NCBI GenBank assembly: GCA_014905825.1
Contig: JACGCN010000030.1
Span: 186,001-250,000, forward strand
DNA: 64,000 nucleotides
Direction of reading: 5' to 3'
Source: Lyophyllum atratum
Taxonomy: Eukaryota; Basidiomycota; Agaricomycetes; Agaricales; Lyophyllaceae
Both the position numbers and the translations under genes were made by a program. The notes beneath the pieces are model-generated. The model ran no database searches. It was not told the DNA's origin and saw only the letters and a program-made list of their open reading frames with translations. This document shows positions 23,187 to 34,600 of this stretch, piece by piece. Within the stretch, counting starts at the first letter, position 1. Each line of letters opens with the position of its first letter.

Positions 23187-24784
23187 TTACTCATAGTAAT
23201 TAACGACGACCTTCTCTGGGGTGGCATATGTCACGGCACCGCTATAGGTAGACAAATGAGGACGCTCTCCATCGGGGTGACTGACAGTCTTATTGCGGCC
23301 TCGCAGCGACATTATCTTGTCTGTTCGTTCCTCAAATAGATCCACAAAACCCGCAAATGTGATATTGAATCCATCCCGGGCGCGGAACTGCATGCTAGCA
23401 GGAAGTCCCCAAGACGATATATGGGCAATCGAGAGCGCTTGCGCTCGCGGATGCGAAACACGATATTTGTGTATGAGTGATTGAGAAGGAATGCTTGTGG
23501 ATACGACCGCCCATATTGTGGAAGAATCGTCGGAAAGTGGGGATAGATGGGATTCTAAACGTACAACGGGCTGAAAGTTGGAGGTGTCAATCACAACACT
23601 GGCGACAGGATCGATCATGTCGATGAACGACGCAGACTCTGGCTCGTAGCCGACCAGAGCATCCCCCCTCCAGATGCTCAAGTCAAGCGTAGATGGCTTG
23701 GTGCCATGTCGCAACACCACAATATGTTCTGGGACAAGGGCGATTTCAAAGAAATTCTAAGAGCCATCAATGAACAGCGCAAGCCAATAGTGCTAGAGAG
23801 AAAACCTACCCGGGAGACTTCAAGTATAGACCACACAGACGTGGATATTTGTAAAGTTATTAACCCTGGATGATATAGCATGGATACGATTGCAAAATCG
23901 CCCCGCAGCTTTAGACGACGATATGGATTGTCGTGGTCGGTATCTGGGACGGCCTTGGTGAGAAGCGAGGTTGACAACCCTGTATGCAGATTCAATTTGA
24001 CTACCTCGAGGTAGCTAGACGAATGAATATTCAGCTCGTCAACTAGAATGAGACAGAGATTCCCCTACTTCTTGCGTGCGGTTTCGTATGTGCGAATCCC
24101 GAGTAATATAACGACACTTTGGCCGTTGTCAACCATGTCTGCTGAGTAGCGCAGAACGTCGGCCGACCTCCAGGAAGGCTTGTATTGCCATATGAGCCGA
24201 TCATCCGCAGTGCTCCTACACTCAAGGTCTCGACGGTGTTGGAATACAATATATTGGCCGCCAGGAAGCAGCTGGGGCTCATCGTTCCAGGTGAGGATTC
24301 CAGGTCCGGTGCGAATGTCGGGTTTGAGTATGATCGCGCGGGCTACCACGGGGGATTCCCATCTGGCGTCGACCATGTTTTGGGGCCATGGACCGTACGT
24401 TTTGCTAGTTTAAGAAGCTCGTGCGTCGAAAGATCTTCTAGTCGCTGTTCAGGGAAGAGATCGATGAAGCCACGCCTATGAAGATCTGATAGAAGGGCCA
24501 GCCAAACGTGTTTCGACGTTGAAAGCGAATAGAGGGTCCGGCTCGCCTGGTGGATAATCGTACACCCGTGAGTACTGAGAATCATGTTGAGCGGAAAACA
24601 TTATGCATACCAGGCTGCAAGTGAGGACGGTGGCGACGTCGCATGAGCAGAGTATCTTCAGCATGATATCCTCGACAAGAGCCGGTACTCTAAGGTTTTC
24701 TGTGGGCATGCTGTCCTTCGGATTTCCTCGAGATTTCAGTAAGCCATTTCTAGTGATTCTCTTTTGTTCCCCAATCCGCGTCAC
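23187..24784 (-). pseudogene. F-box-like protein gene, copy E (single-base frameshift)
   Basis: This is the most complete copy. Exon 1 runs 24784 to about 24611 (ending CDVATVLTCSL). Exon 2 begins ASRTLYSLSTSKHVWLALL. Exon 3 carries VVKLNLHTGLSTSLLTK. Exon 4 ends STYSGAVTYATPEKVVVNYYE. In exon 2, near 24,350-24,360, copy E has one base fewer than copy C in the stretch DGRPAVVARE, so the frame stops at PDGNPPW and the downstream conserved words are read in a second frame. Everything else, including the MVDNGQSVVILLGIR part that is damaged in copy C, is in good order. A gene this complete with a single lesion is a recent loss, or the base is wrong in the assembly. Confidence 0.68.
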
Positions 24785-25150
24785 AGTAGAGGATAGGGTG
24801 GGATAAGTCCTTGATCATGATATGGATGTGACACAGCCACTTGGATGCCCTTCTGTTTCATCGGATCAGTTGTTCATCAACCCCGTGCTTCTTACATTTT
24901 ATGGCATCAACGTGTTCCGCATCCTTTCTAGCATTCTCCTACTCACTTCTTTTGCATTTCTTGTCCGTCTGCTTCACTCACTCACCAATGTTGTATGTTG
25001 AAACGTTGTCGGATGATTACCAGTCTTGTCTAATTTTCGTATGTAATTGACCAAACTCATCAAAGGTCGGCACCTCCTCTCCGGTCGTGTCGAGCCTGCT
25101 GATGTCGCATCGCAACTATCTCTCCTCTTGCTCTCCGGACGTTTCGAAAC
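24785..25150. other. Intergenic, no gene seen
   Basis: Upstream of F-box-like copy E. The first ~40 bases match the flank of copy C (around 22,970-23,010), so the tandem duplication includes some promoter sequence. The rest has no gene that I recognise. Confidence 0.45.
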
Positions 25151-25154
25151 GTTG

Positions 25155-25945
25155 CGTGATCGCTTGTCAAATGAGAACAGTCCAGGGCGGTACGAACGTC
25201 GTGTACAACTCGGCAGCGGTTCGTGGGTGCGGCATCATAAGAATGGAACTCGCTGTGAAGTCGCCGGTGGACGTGGTTTGTGGGCCGTCGGTGCGAGCAT
25301 CCGGAGGACGGGAGCAAGTCCCCAACACTTGTCGAGAGATTCAAGCGCCCGAGGCCATCTGCTCGCCAAAAATTCTAGACAGCTCATAGCTCTGCGCCCC
25401 AGTGCTGAACCGTTGGCGTCGCAAAATATGCCTCCAAAACCGACTATAGGTCCAACCGAGCCCTAGTTGCCTGTGATGCCAGTGGATCTCGATGGCATCA
25501 TCTTGCGGATGATTCAACAGACCGTAGGACCCCCTTACCCACTCTGGCATCGTGATTGCTTGTCAAATTCGAACGCTCAAGGGCGTTCTGAACGTCGCGT
25601 ATCATTGGGCAGCGAGTTTTGGCGGGGCATTATACGAATCGAAGTCCGTGGGTAGCCGCCCAGGGACCTGTTTTGTGGATCGTCGGTCGCGAAGGTGGGA
25701 GCATCCGGAGGACAGGAGGAAGTCATCCACATTTATCGAGTGAGCAGAAATTCAAGCTCCTGAGCCCATCTGCACGTCAAAAATTTTACGCAGCTCATAG
25801 CTCTATAGCCCTAGTGCTGACTAGTCGGCGTCGCAAAACCTGCCTCCTCCAAAACCGAGTGTGGCCCGTGGGTCCAACCGAACCCTAGTTGATGGATGGT
25901 CCAACAGATCGTGGTACCCTGCAGGTACCCTGCTACCCACTCCAT
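25155..25945. repeat. Diverged tandem duplication, period about 396 bp
   Basis: The first copy starts near 25,155 (CGTGATCGCTTGTCAAAT) and the second near 25,551 (CGTGATTGCTTGTCAAAT). Shared words in the same order include GCATCCGGAGGAC, CAGCTCATAGCTCT, GGCGTCGCAAAA, GGTCCAACCGA, CCCTAGTTG and TACCCACTC. The copies differ by many substitutions and small gaps. Open frames inside are not conserved between the copies, so I see this as non-coding. Confidence 0.75.
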
Positions 25946-26354
25946 CGCGGGCAATAGGGCTGTGATTATTCATTTGCTGGGAAATGGCGAGTTGATTCCT
26001 GCGCCCACTTCACGCAACAGTACCAAAGGCAAGGAATCCATGTAAGATCCTAAGGCTCGTGATAAAGATCAATATCACTGACAGTGGTCTATAAAAGGCC
26101 TTGCGATGTTGCCAATATTCTTTAGCCTACCTAACAAGTGCTGGACAGTGAGTCCTTCTGTCTGCCTTTCTCATCGTCGCGAATTCCAACTGACCTATAA
26201 TATTATCCTAGCCTTCGATAGGACTCATTTCTGAAACATACAAACCATCTGTACATCTGCCGGCCAGAGTTAGTGTTCCCCATTGCGAGCTCAACATAAA
26301 CATCACTCATCCATCTTTAACAGAAAGTCAATCACACCCTCCCATTTTTCCGAC

Positions 26355-27070
26355 ATGAAACTCTCCCTCCTCTTCGCTGTGGCGCTGGTATCCCTCTGCT
26401 CCAGAAGTCTCGCACGTCCTCTTGACTTTTCCTCCCCCGACCTCGCAACCAGAGACGAGGGCCAGCTTCACATTGGTTCAAGTCAAACCACCATCATCAA
26501 AAGCCGAAAAACCAGATAAACCCCGTCTTACCATAGGTCCTGCATAGCAGACCGCAGAAGACGATCTGTGTTAGAGCTGATAGACACTGGTTACGAATCT
26601 ACGTCGAAAAATCAACTGTATTTGTGTTGCTCGACGTGAAAAGCAGTTCAGAGCCTGGCAAACGGGAAACCACCTCCTGCCCCATCAGCTCTGTTCGTTG
26701 TCCACGGCGTCCACGCCATCTTGTCGATCCTTTCGACTGCCTGCTCATCTTCTCGGTAACATACAAACTGCTCCTGGCCCCATTGTGCGATCACCAAGCC
26801 CTCCTATGCATCCCAAACTGATGTGGGTCGATGCTTGAAGATGCCGTCCCCAGATGGGTGTCTTTAGCTGGTTACAGCAGTAGGATGGTGGCTGCAAGTG
26901 CCGGAGTGAGTCGTGAATAGCTTGACTATCAGGGTCGTGAGCCTTGGCGTCGTCGACGACGTTTACAACGATGGCGACGCAAACCCTCTGCCCTGCCAAT
27001 CACGTGCAGCGGCTGGCCGGGGCCGTTCGTCAGATTCAGATGCTCCCGCACCACACAGCCAAACATCGCG
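26355..27070 (+). pseudogene. Decayed relative of the secreted papain-fold-like gene at 28.2 kb
   Basis: At 26355 an ATG opens a clean signal peptide (MKLSLLFAVALVSLCSRSLA) followed by RPLDFSSPDLATRDEG; the frame stops at 26519. Much further on, around 26,950-27,050, VVDDVYNDGDANPLPCQS and, in a second frame, RLAGAVRQIQ resemble VEDIGDHNGD, CQSNCQ and ALAAQI of the gene at 28233-28889. The middle part is not alignable by eye. Alternatively the 54-residue frame 26355-26519 is a small secreted peptide in its own right; it has an ordinary start and stop. I favour a broken paralogue but keep both options. Confidence 0.4.
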
Positions 27071-27099
27071 CCTACTTTTTTGGCCTGTGCACTGCCGCT

Positions 27100-28230
27100 C
27101 TGAGTACCGGTTTTTCAGAATGGAAGTCCACATCCACTACAGGCCCATTTCGATCCTTAAGACTGTACTTCAAGCACACCTATAGATTTACAGCTTACTC
27201 AAAGCAAGACTCTGCGGAACATGTTGAAAGTCAGGCAAGCATCGAAGCAAGGCTTGGACGGTTGATTAGCACTGTCAAAGTGAACCATGCCCGACTGTTC
27301 CAAGTGTACCAGGACTATGCTTGATAATGGAGAAACTTTGTAACATGCCAGTCTCTTACCAATGGTAAATCTTGGATTTCCATAAAGGGACAATATACCA
27401 CTGTTCAGAGACAGTATCTCTGCCACAACAGGCTTTGTTGAACACTGCCAATTTCTAAAATAAAGCAAGCGAAGTTCAGTTGGTAATACCATGCTAGATA
27501 TGGAGTCTATTATAGGCAATTATCCCCATGGGAGGCCCAGAAGCTCTATATGGCACAGATTGACCCCATCGTATCCATGGATGTGAGGTTTTACTTGATG
27601 TCGACCTTCCTCTTCCGAAGAAAGTCTCTAATGACTGCAGACATCATACCTTCACCGGCTTGGGTCTACATAGAAGGTCAATGGTAACACCACTCTTTAT
27701 AGAGACCTCTTTGGTACCATTGCGGTTCTGGAGAATCATACTCACTCTCGGTTATCTGCGCTACGTCACAAGCCTATATCCAAAGTGAATGTGAGACCTC
27801 CCTTAAATTGTATCTTCTTCAAAACAGATTTGAATGTCCCCCAAAGCCACACGTCACTTCATTTTGGACATTACCTCTGTGTGTCTCCTCTATTGATCTT
27901 TTAAGATGATCTTGAAGGACGGAACATACATCAGACTGTTTACAAAATTCACACTTGAAGTGTTAGAACTCTTTGAGGCTGTACCAGTCTATATTTCTTC
28001 GATGTTTCTGAGACTGCTGTTTTTGAATGATACACCCGCTCCTGAAAAAAGAGAAAATCTCAGCGGGGTTGTACACCCCATGCCCATAGTCATGGCTCTC
28101 CAGTGATCGACGTCGAAGCCCGTTCGCTTGCTGGAAGTTGTGATTATAGGCCCGAGGCGAAGATGAATAATAGTATAGATAGCTTGCCTGTACGTATCAT
28201 CGGGATAATCTCGGAACCCTGGTGTTCAGC
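27100..28230. other. Intergenic, no gene seen
   Basis: Short frames only. A (CTA)7 simple repeat lies just to the right at about 28,249-28,270. Confidence 0.45.
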
Positions 28231-28232
28231 GA

Positions 28233-28889
28233 TTGGACCATGCCAGTAATCTACTACTACTACTACTACTACCATCTTCCCATCTTTCCACCAGAGACTT
28301 TGGTAACTGGGACATCAACGACATTCCTACTCGTGACTTCGTCGACCTACACGACCTCGCCGTCAGAGGAGGTCCGACCAAGCCTGCCGCATCAGCGAAT
28401 GGTTCCCCCATAAAGAAGATGGCCAAGCCGAAGCTTCCTAAGCTCAATACATGTCGCAAACGCAACGGACCGTGTCTTAACCTATTCGTCGTATGGTATC
28501 AGCCGTTTGCCGGAATTTCGGCACGGCATTGGTCCCTCTTCCTCAGCGGCGCAACCGACGCAGCTCAGGTACATGGAGGAGCGATCGGTACAATCTACGA
28601 GGTGATCGATGAACGCGCATTCCCTCACTTGAAGCCTAATAGGTTGCCTGATATCGTGGCTTCCATTGCTAATCGTTACGAGGGCGCGAAGCTCGTGACT
28701 AAGGAGCGTCTCACGCTGGATACAATGGATCAGTATTTCCATGTATTTAAGGATAATCTGGTGGAGGACATTGGTGACCATAATGGGGACAAGAAGAACA
28801 TTGTCTGCCAGTCGAATTGCCAGCATTGGGTCAAGGCACTCGCGGCTCAGATTGATGAGCATTCGGACTTCTCAAACGTTCCTATGTAG
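28233..28889 (+). CDS. Probable secreted NlpC/P60- or LRAT-like (papain-fold) protein
   Basis: The frame is open from about 28,233 to the stop at 28,889. No ATG lies at its start; the first in-frame ATG is around 28,419 (MAKPKLPKL). A short upstream exon or a non-ATG start is therefore implied and the true 5' end is unknown. The leading part reads as a Leu run encoded by (CTA)n and then STRDFGNWD. The core shows LFVVWYQP, ARHWSLFLSG, GTIYEVIDE, YEGAKLV and, 130 residues after the His, CQSNCQHWVKAL. A His followed later by NC-Q-HW is the order expected of circularly permuted papain-fold families; His in RHWS and Cys in SNCQHW would be the catalytic pair. The substrate is unknown. Confidence 0.55.
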   Translation: MDHASNLLLLLLLPSSHLSTRDFGNWDINDIPTRDFVDLHDLAVRGGPTKPAASANGSPIKKMAKPKLPKLNTCRKRNGPCLNLFVVWYQPFAGISARHWSLFLSGATDAAQVHGGAIGTIYEVIDERAFPHLKPNRLPDIVASIANRYEGAKLVTKERLTLDTMDQYFHVFKDNLVEDIGDHNGDKKNIVCQSNCQHWVKALAAQIDEHSDFSNVPM

Positions 28890-29191
28890 AGGACGGGTGT
28901 GTGTACTGTACGAAGTTAATCCAAACATTCCTGTTCGAATTTGTTTTTCCGAAGTCTTTCAGAGGAATGTCCGCATTCTATAGTGATGCCAAGTATCAGG
29001 GGTCCTCATCCCACTTTTATAGCCTTCGCTGTTCTACAAGCAATCTGATGCCGAACAAGGATTTTAGAATGGATATGGATCAACATATGGACCAGACATA
29101 TCGGACGAGTGTCAACCGCCCACTATGAAAACGACTTAATGAATAACACAATCATTCGGACGGTTTATAACAAGCCACACCTTCCACCTCA

Positions 29192-30560
29192 TCACTTATA
29201 GTAGTTTATAACGACCATGTCTTCTCTGTGATATGTCAAACCACCGCTATATTTCGACATATATAGACGTGGTCACCGCGACCGGCAAGTTCTAGGTCCT
29301 TGTAGCTGCGCTCGTCTCCGGCCAATGAGAATAAATGCTGTTTCTCATAAGTAGTAGGTCTCCACATCGCCAGCATAGGAAATTTCAGACGAGTCAAGCG
29401 AAAGACGGAACTCTGCGCCGGCATGTTTTCGCCGCGACATGGAGTGTACCGTGACTTCACGGCCCCTGGCATGTGAGATGTTATATTTACAGGAAATGGC
29501 ATGAGGGTGCTTGGATGATCCAATTCTTGTCGAGATGATGATCCAGATTCGAGAAGAGTCGCTATGAAGCTGTGTCAGATGGGATGATAAACGAAATTCG
29601 GATCTGAGACCATAAATAACTTTGACAATCTGGGTATTGACGTGGTTGACTGTTGCGCGAGTATCTTCCTGGAACCAAAACAAGGCATCCAGTTTTCCAG
29701 ATGCTAAGTTCCAATGTTACATAGTCATGGCGAGGTCGCAGCACAGCGAGCTGCTCAGGCAGTACGTCTATGTCCAACTTGAATGTATTCCACGTAGTCA
29801 GCTCATAGCTTTGTCTCATTCAACCAGAGAAAACGTACCGAGAACTCGTCATCAAGTACAGAACGCAATCTGCTTCAGGTGAGCCGGCCATAGTTGCGAC
29901 CACAAAATCGCCACTGATATGGATTCGTCTGAAAGGACCGTCAAACTTAGTGTTGGGGGCATTCTTCGTAAGAAGTGAGGTCGAACATCCTGTGATAAGA
30001 CCCAAACGCAGGACTTCAACAGAACTGTGCAGAAGCACGTAGTTTAGCCCTACGTCCGATCACGAAACGGCACTAACTTTTTTGCGATCATCAAAACCAC
30101 CGTTGAATGTGCGAATACCGCACAATCATGATAGCTTGACCATCGTCGATCAAGACCCCTGTAGATGCCCGTCTACTATAAATTCCCCACTCGCCTATAT
30201 ACTTCCGTATGACCTTGTCGTTGATGATATGCCTACATTCGAGTGCGTCATGATGACGAAAGAGGAGAAATTCTCCTCTCGGGAGCAGAACTTCGTTGTC
30301 CCCATGGATAACCACAGGACCATGGGACTCTTGAGGTTTGAGGAAAAATCCGCGCGTGATTCGGGGATCACTGGATCCAGATGACCAGGACTGAGGCCCA
30401 AGGATAGTGCGTTTCGCAAGATCGAAGAGCTCATTTTTGTAGAACTCTCCAATCGTGTCCCGGGTTCCAGGTCAAGGAAGTTCCCTCTATAAAGCTCATA
30501 TAGCAGCGCATGCCAAATCTGTCTGAATTTCGTCAGGGTGTAGGATCTTTGGCTCGCCTG
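29192..30560 (-). pseudogene. F-box-like protein gene, copy F (heavily degraded, F-box head missing)
   Basis: The order of the family is recognisable: ASQRSYTLTKFRQIWHALLYE (start of exon 2), then NELFDLAKRTILGPQSW, LLPRGEFLLFRHHDALECR, LIDDGQAIMIV, exon 3 with VEVLRLGLITGCSTSLLTK, exon 4 with SDSSRIWIIISTR and SEISYAGDVE, and the terminal KYSGGLTYHREDMVVINYY ending at 29,192. These pie ces lie in at least three frames (changes near 30,440 and 29,330). Upstream of exon 2 no F-box-like exon could be found. It is the oldest or most damaged member of the array. Confidence 0.7.
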
Positions 30561-30660
30561 GTTGAAGTTTTAGGAACCGTCGTACTGGCTTCTGCTGATT
30601 ACGCACCTCACTGATGGCGAATTGGAGATCGCCACTTCCTGATGCCATGGGTTTTGGAGA

Positions 30661-31815
30661 TGCTTTGATGTACTTGTTGCGTTAGGTACTGTGGAATAGG
30701 TTGAGCATGAAGAGAGTGATGGCTCGCAGAAGTACTTGTAGATTGTTGTGCTGTCTTGCTTGGCCGAACCGCTCGAAATAGATACTCGACTCCGATTTTA
30801 TTTCTTCTCATGCCCTCGTCAACTTCGAATACTATAGGCTATTATCAAGGAGGTGAGCGTAGCAAGCACGAGACCATGTCAGATCGAATGAACCAAGGGA
30901 TGTCGCTCATGCCTGACGAGAGTTCAGTCAAGAGCCGCGAAATTGTGATTTAAACTCCTTCCCAACTTGCTACATCACGGACCATTGGTGGGAGGATGGA
31001 TTTGCAGTCTGAGTAGAAAGGAACGTGGGCGAGCGCATACTCAAAGCATGAAGACATGGCATACTCGGCAGGTACGGTTATTTGTCTGACTTTTGTTTCT
31101 TTTTCGTCACCGATCCAGTTCACAGGTGACAGGTCGCCCCCCGACCCCGACCCTGATCCCACCAGGCTAGCCATCCAGTCTGAGCCTTGGTCGTCCTGTC
31201 CAAGCTCCTCGAATTTACGATCGAATCTTCAAGTCTGCCAGTCATTGCGCCCTCTTCCTCAACACCACGATGGTCCGACCAGGTGCCGGTGCTCCGTACA
31301 GGGCTATTGGTGATGTTGCAGGTGAGTCGCGTCGTTTAACGCGGTGAGTTTGTCCAATGCGTAAGTGAGATGCCGTCTGAGCAATTTACAAGCTGAGGGA
31401 CTTTGGGCAGAACTGGATTGGGCAGAGTTGGTGCGCGTCACTTCATTGACGAACACACGTGTGTTCGGCCATAAGGTGAGCTCAAGATGGAGCGTGCTTA
31501 TGACAAGACAAAGCTTCGAACGAAGGTCATGTTAAGCCAGGAAAGCCTTTGGTGGATCGGTATGTTGAGAGCATTGTAGCCGGTCACAACTTGCGAGGCC
31601 TGCAAAATCCAGGAAAGAGTTACGTTTATTTGGCAGAGTATTTGCGGACCGCGCCCTCCGAGTAAGATCCGTCACCCGTCACGGGTCTATTCTGCCATTC
31701 AATTTCTTGGCCGCCGTGGCAAGTGCGCGTCTATCACATCCATCATGCTTCGACCTATACCACGGTGTTCTACAGTTCTAGAATCTGGAAACCAGTACTC
31801 AAATACTTGTGAACG
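30661..31815. other. Region with a possible short spliced gene, unresolved
   Basis: A possible exon 31270-31321 (MVRPGAGAPYRAIGDVA) is followed by a GTGAGT donor and, in phase, by 31411-31475 (ELDWAELVRVTSLTNTRVFG). Downstream at 31,525-31,670 an open frame reads HVKPGKPLVDRYVESIVAGH, then NLRGLQNPGKSYVYLAEYLR before a stop. I could not connect these parts in one frame with normal introns. It may be a small uncharacterised gene, or a damaged one. Confidence 0.3.
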
Positions 31816-34233
31816 ATGATGGCAGATCTTTATGAGCCCAAGTAAAACTCGAAATTTTATTGAGATCGAATATCCTGCTAAATTTCGATTCGTAGGTCCC
31901 CCATATCTCCCACATCGCCCTCATCCAGGTTTGAGCAAAATGGTAGAAACTATCTCCTGTGAAAGCTAATGTCCTTGCTCCTCGCAGCATATTCGATGAC
32001 TCTTTACCCAAGATCTTCGCACTCATCATCGGGATCAACACGTACGCCTCGCAAGAGTTTGGCGATCTGACGGCTGCAGTAGGAGACGCTGACAAGTTCG
32101 AAGACTTTCTGCGAGATAAGCTCAACGTCCCAGATGAAAATATCACTAATCTGCGAGAAGGAGAGGCGACACGAGCAAAAATCATCGAGGCCTTCGTCGC
32201 GTTGCGCGACAACCCTCGGATCATCAAGGACCAAGCAGCAATTGTTATCTACTTTGCAGGACATGGTGCCTGCGTACCTAAGCCCTCAGGATGGGCCGAC
32301 TGGATCACTGCAAGCGGCGAAATTGAGGTCATGTGCCCAACAGACATGGGCGTTCAGGCTAGCGATAAGGAAGAGCCTGTGCCGGGAATCCCTGATCGCA
32401 CAATCTCTGTACTTCTGAATCACATTTCTGAACTCAAAGGAAATAACATCGTACGTTTCTCCCATCGGGGTCTCCGATTAAGGTTCCTAAAACTCCTTCA
32501 CCAGACTTTGATCCTGGATTGTTGCAGCTCCGGTGGCCTGAATCGAACACAACATAAAGGCACTGGGGAGCGAGATATCTCGAATGATCCCATAGCTCAA
32601 GGCTACGTACCGCGGCAGCTTTTCAACGCTCCTAGTATCCCCCCGAACTGCGATGAGAAGATTCTATCCAAGGATTCCACCCGAGGTGCTGCGGTGGCCC
32701 AAGGATTCTCTGGCAAACATCATGCTTCCCACGTTCTGCTCGCTGCCTGCGGACGCCAGCAAGTAGCTTACGAAGATCCCCGAACCAACAGCGGTATCTT
32801 TACTTCCGGTCTCCTGAGGACATTGTCCGCGCTGAACGTCAATGATCTGACCTACACTAATCTCATGCACCGCCTAGCGATGCCTAGATGGTGCGTACCA
32901 GCTTTGGTGATAAGCTGATGCGAAAGGCTCACCATATACGCAGGCAAACACCGCACTGTGAAGGTCAACACGTCAACAGGCGTCTGTTCAACAAGCGAGC
33001 GTTGGGGGCCGACGGGTCTTTCATCCTTGGTCAACTCGAAAAGAAAGAGGACGGATCCACTCGCTACGTATTGCATGCGGGAGCTGCGCAAGGTGTCACC
33101 GAAGGCTCGACCTTTGGGATCCACGCCTCTAACCTCATCTCGGACGCGAAGCACTCCAACCCCTCACTTGGCATGTTTGTGGCGTCAGAGATTGGAGCGT
33201 TCAAGTCCGAGATCGATCTCCCACCGACCACGGCAGCCTTCCCCGTACCCCGTCTTTTCTACTGTAAACTTATACGGCGCGGCACAGAGGGCATCAAAAT
33301 TTTCTGCGAGGACAAGGAGTGGCTTGAAACCGTCTTCCCAGCCCACCTACGCGACGCTCTCTCGGTGGTATTCGCCGACAATCCCGCCGCATCGTCCCTA
33401 CAGCTGACCCTCCTCGACGACAAGGTGCATTTCACGCGGAACGACCCCATGGTAACGCCCTGGATAGGGTCCAATATTCCCCACACCGTAGAAAAGCTAA
33501 ACCACGATCGCATCCGCGAGATCGTGCGGCGCGCCGTCCACTTCAACCACCAGCTCACCCGCACCGCGCCGGACGATTTCAAGAATGTGTGGATGGAGCT
33601 CAGAGTACTCGAGTCGAGGTACAGTGTAGACCATGGCAGCACGCTGACCCCCATCGGCCCCAACCTCATCGACAATGAGCCGGCGGGTGTCGTTGTCGAC
33701 GAGGATGCGAGGCTCGGCATGGCCATCCATAACAGGACCGACCTCCCGCTCTACCCCTACCTGTTCTATTTCGATCCTTCAGATCTCGTCATCAGTACGT
33801 ATCTCCTCGCTATCTCATTCGCATCGCGTATGAGCAGTGACCTACCTTCAATCCCGTAGTTGAATGGTACACGCCGCCTTTTGGTGCGGGGCAGGGACGT
33901 CTGACGACTGAAGTCGATGCTCCGCTGCCGCCTCGCGGGTATCTGTCTATCGGATACGGAGACGGGGGCTTTTCGCCGTGGCAGTTCCTCTTGCGCGAGG
34001 GGGAGGACGTGGATGTTGGATTCTTCAAGCTGTTTCTGTCGACGTCCCCGGCGGACTTTTCGAGCATCCCGCAGGAATCGCCCTTTGAAGAGAATGTGTC
34101 GCGGTTGGGTCGCCTTAAGGCGGCTCAGCTTCCGGATGCGGAGAGGTGGGGTGCGATGCTTTCGACGGTCGTACAGGTGAGGTATGAGAGGCAGTTGCCG
34201 TTGAAAGATGTTGGTGGGCTGGGTACCGAGTAA
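31816..34233 (+). CDS. Caspase-domain (ICE-like p20, peptidase C14) protein
   Basis: Exons 31816-31841 (tentative), 31988-32450, 32505-32890, 32944-33794 and 33860-34233. The last three introns are 54, 53 and 65 nt and all phases agree, giving about 699 residues. The caspase-like domain shows the start PKIFALIIGINTYAS, the catalytic His in IVIYFAGHGA and the catalytic Cys in TLILDCCSSGG, then VLLAACGRQQVAYE and GIFTSGLLRTL. Residues after ~300 form a second region without a family that I know. Type I and II metacaspases cleave after Arg or Lys; mushrooms have expanded caspase-like sets often linked to cell death, and this protein may belong there. No prodomain of the zinc-finger or Gln-rich type is visible. 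The first exon is a guess made to supply an ATG, as the main frame has no nearby start. Confidence 0.82.
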
Positions 34234-34600
34234 ATGTCGGGGTTGCTGGACTGACGAGGGCGAGCGAGGCGTGTGAGCGCATGCAGTCAGTCAATCAAAC
34301 GTGTTGGAATTTTGTCCTCTCCTTAGGTTCTAGCTGCCAGCTGAAATATTACGAAATGCAACGTATATTGGAGTACGCCGACTCCCATTCGAGCATCTCT
34401 CTCTTGAACCAGCATGTCCTTCCTGTAAGTCATAGTGAAACACCAAAAACGTCGCCTCACCTGACACTCCGCCGGGCGCCCACACTTGAAAGTTGAAAGT
34501 TGGAAGTATAGAATGATTATTATATTAGAATCCAGTAAGTTGTAACAGTGCACAGTCAAAACAAAGAAGTAAAAACATGATATAACCAAGAATCATTCAG
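34234..34600. other. Intergenic, no gene seen
   Basis: 3' flank of the caspase-like gene and 3' flank of the tRNA-Leu gene. No coding frame of note. Confidence 0.45.

Noticed and set aside
12684..24784. Assembly error as the general explanation of frameshifts
   Set aside because: Multi-exon genes of 200 to 1,619 codons on both sides are in phase throughout. Single lesions, such as the one base in copy E, could still be errors.
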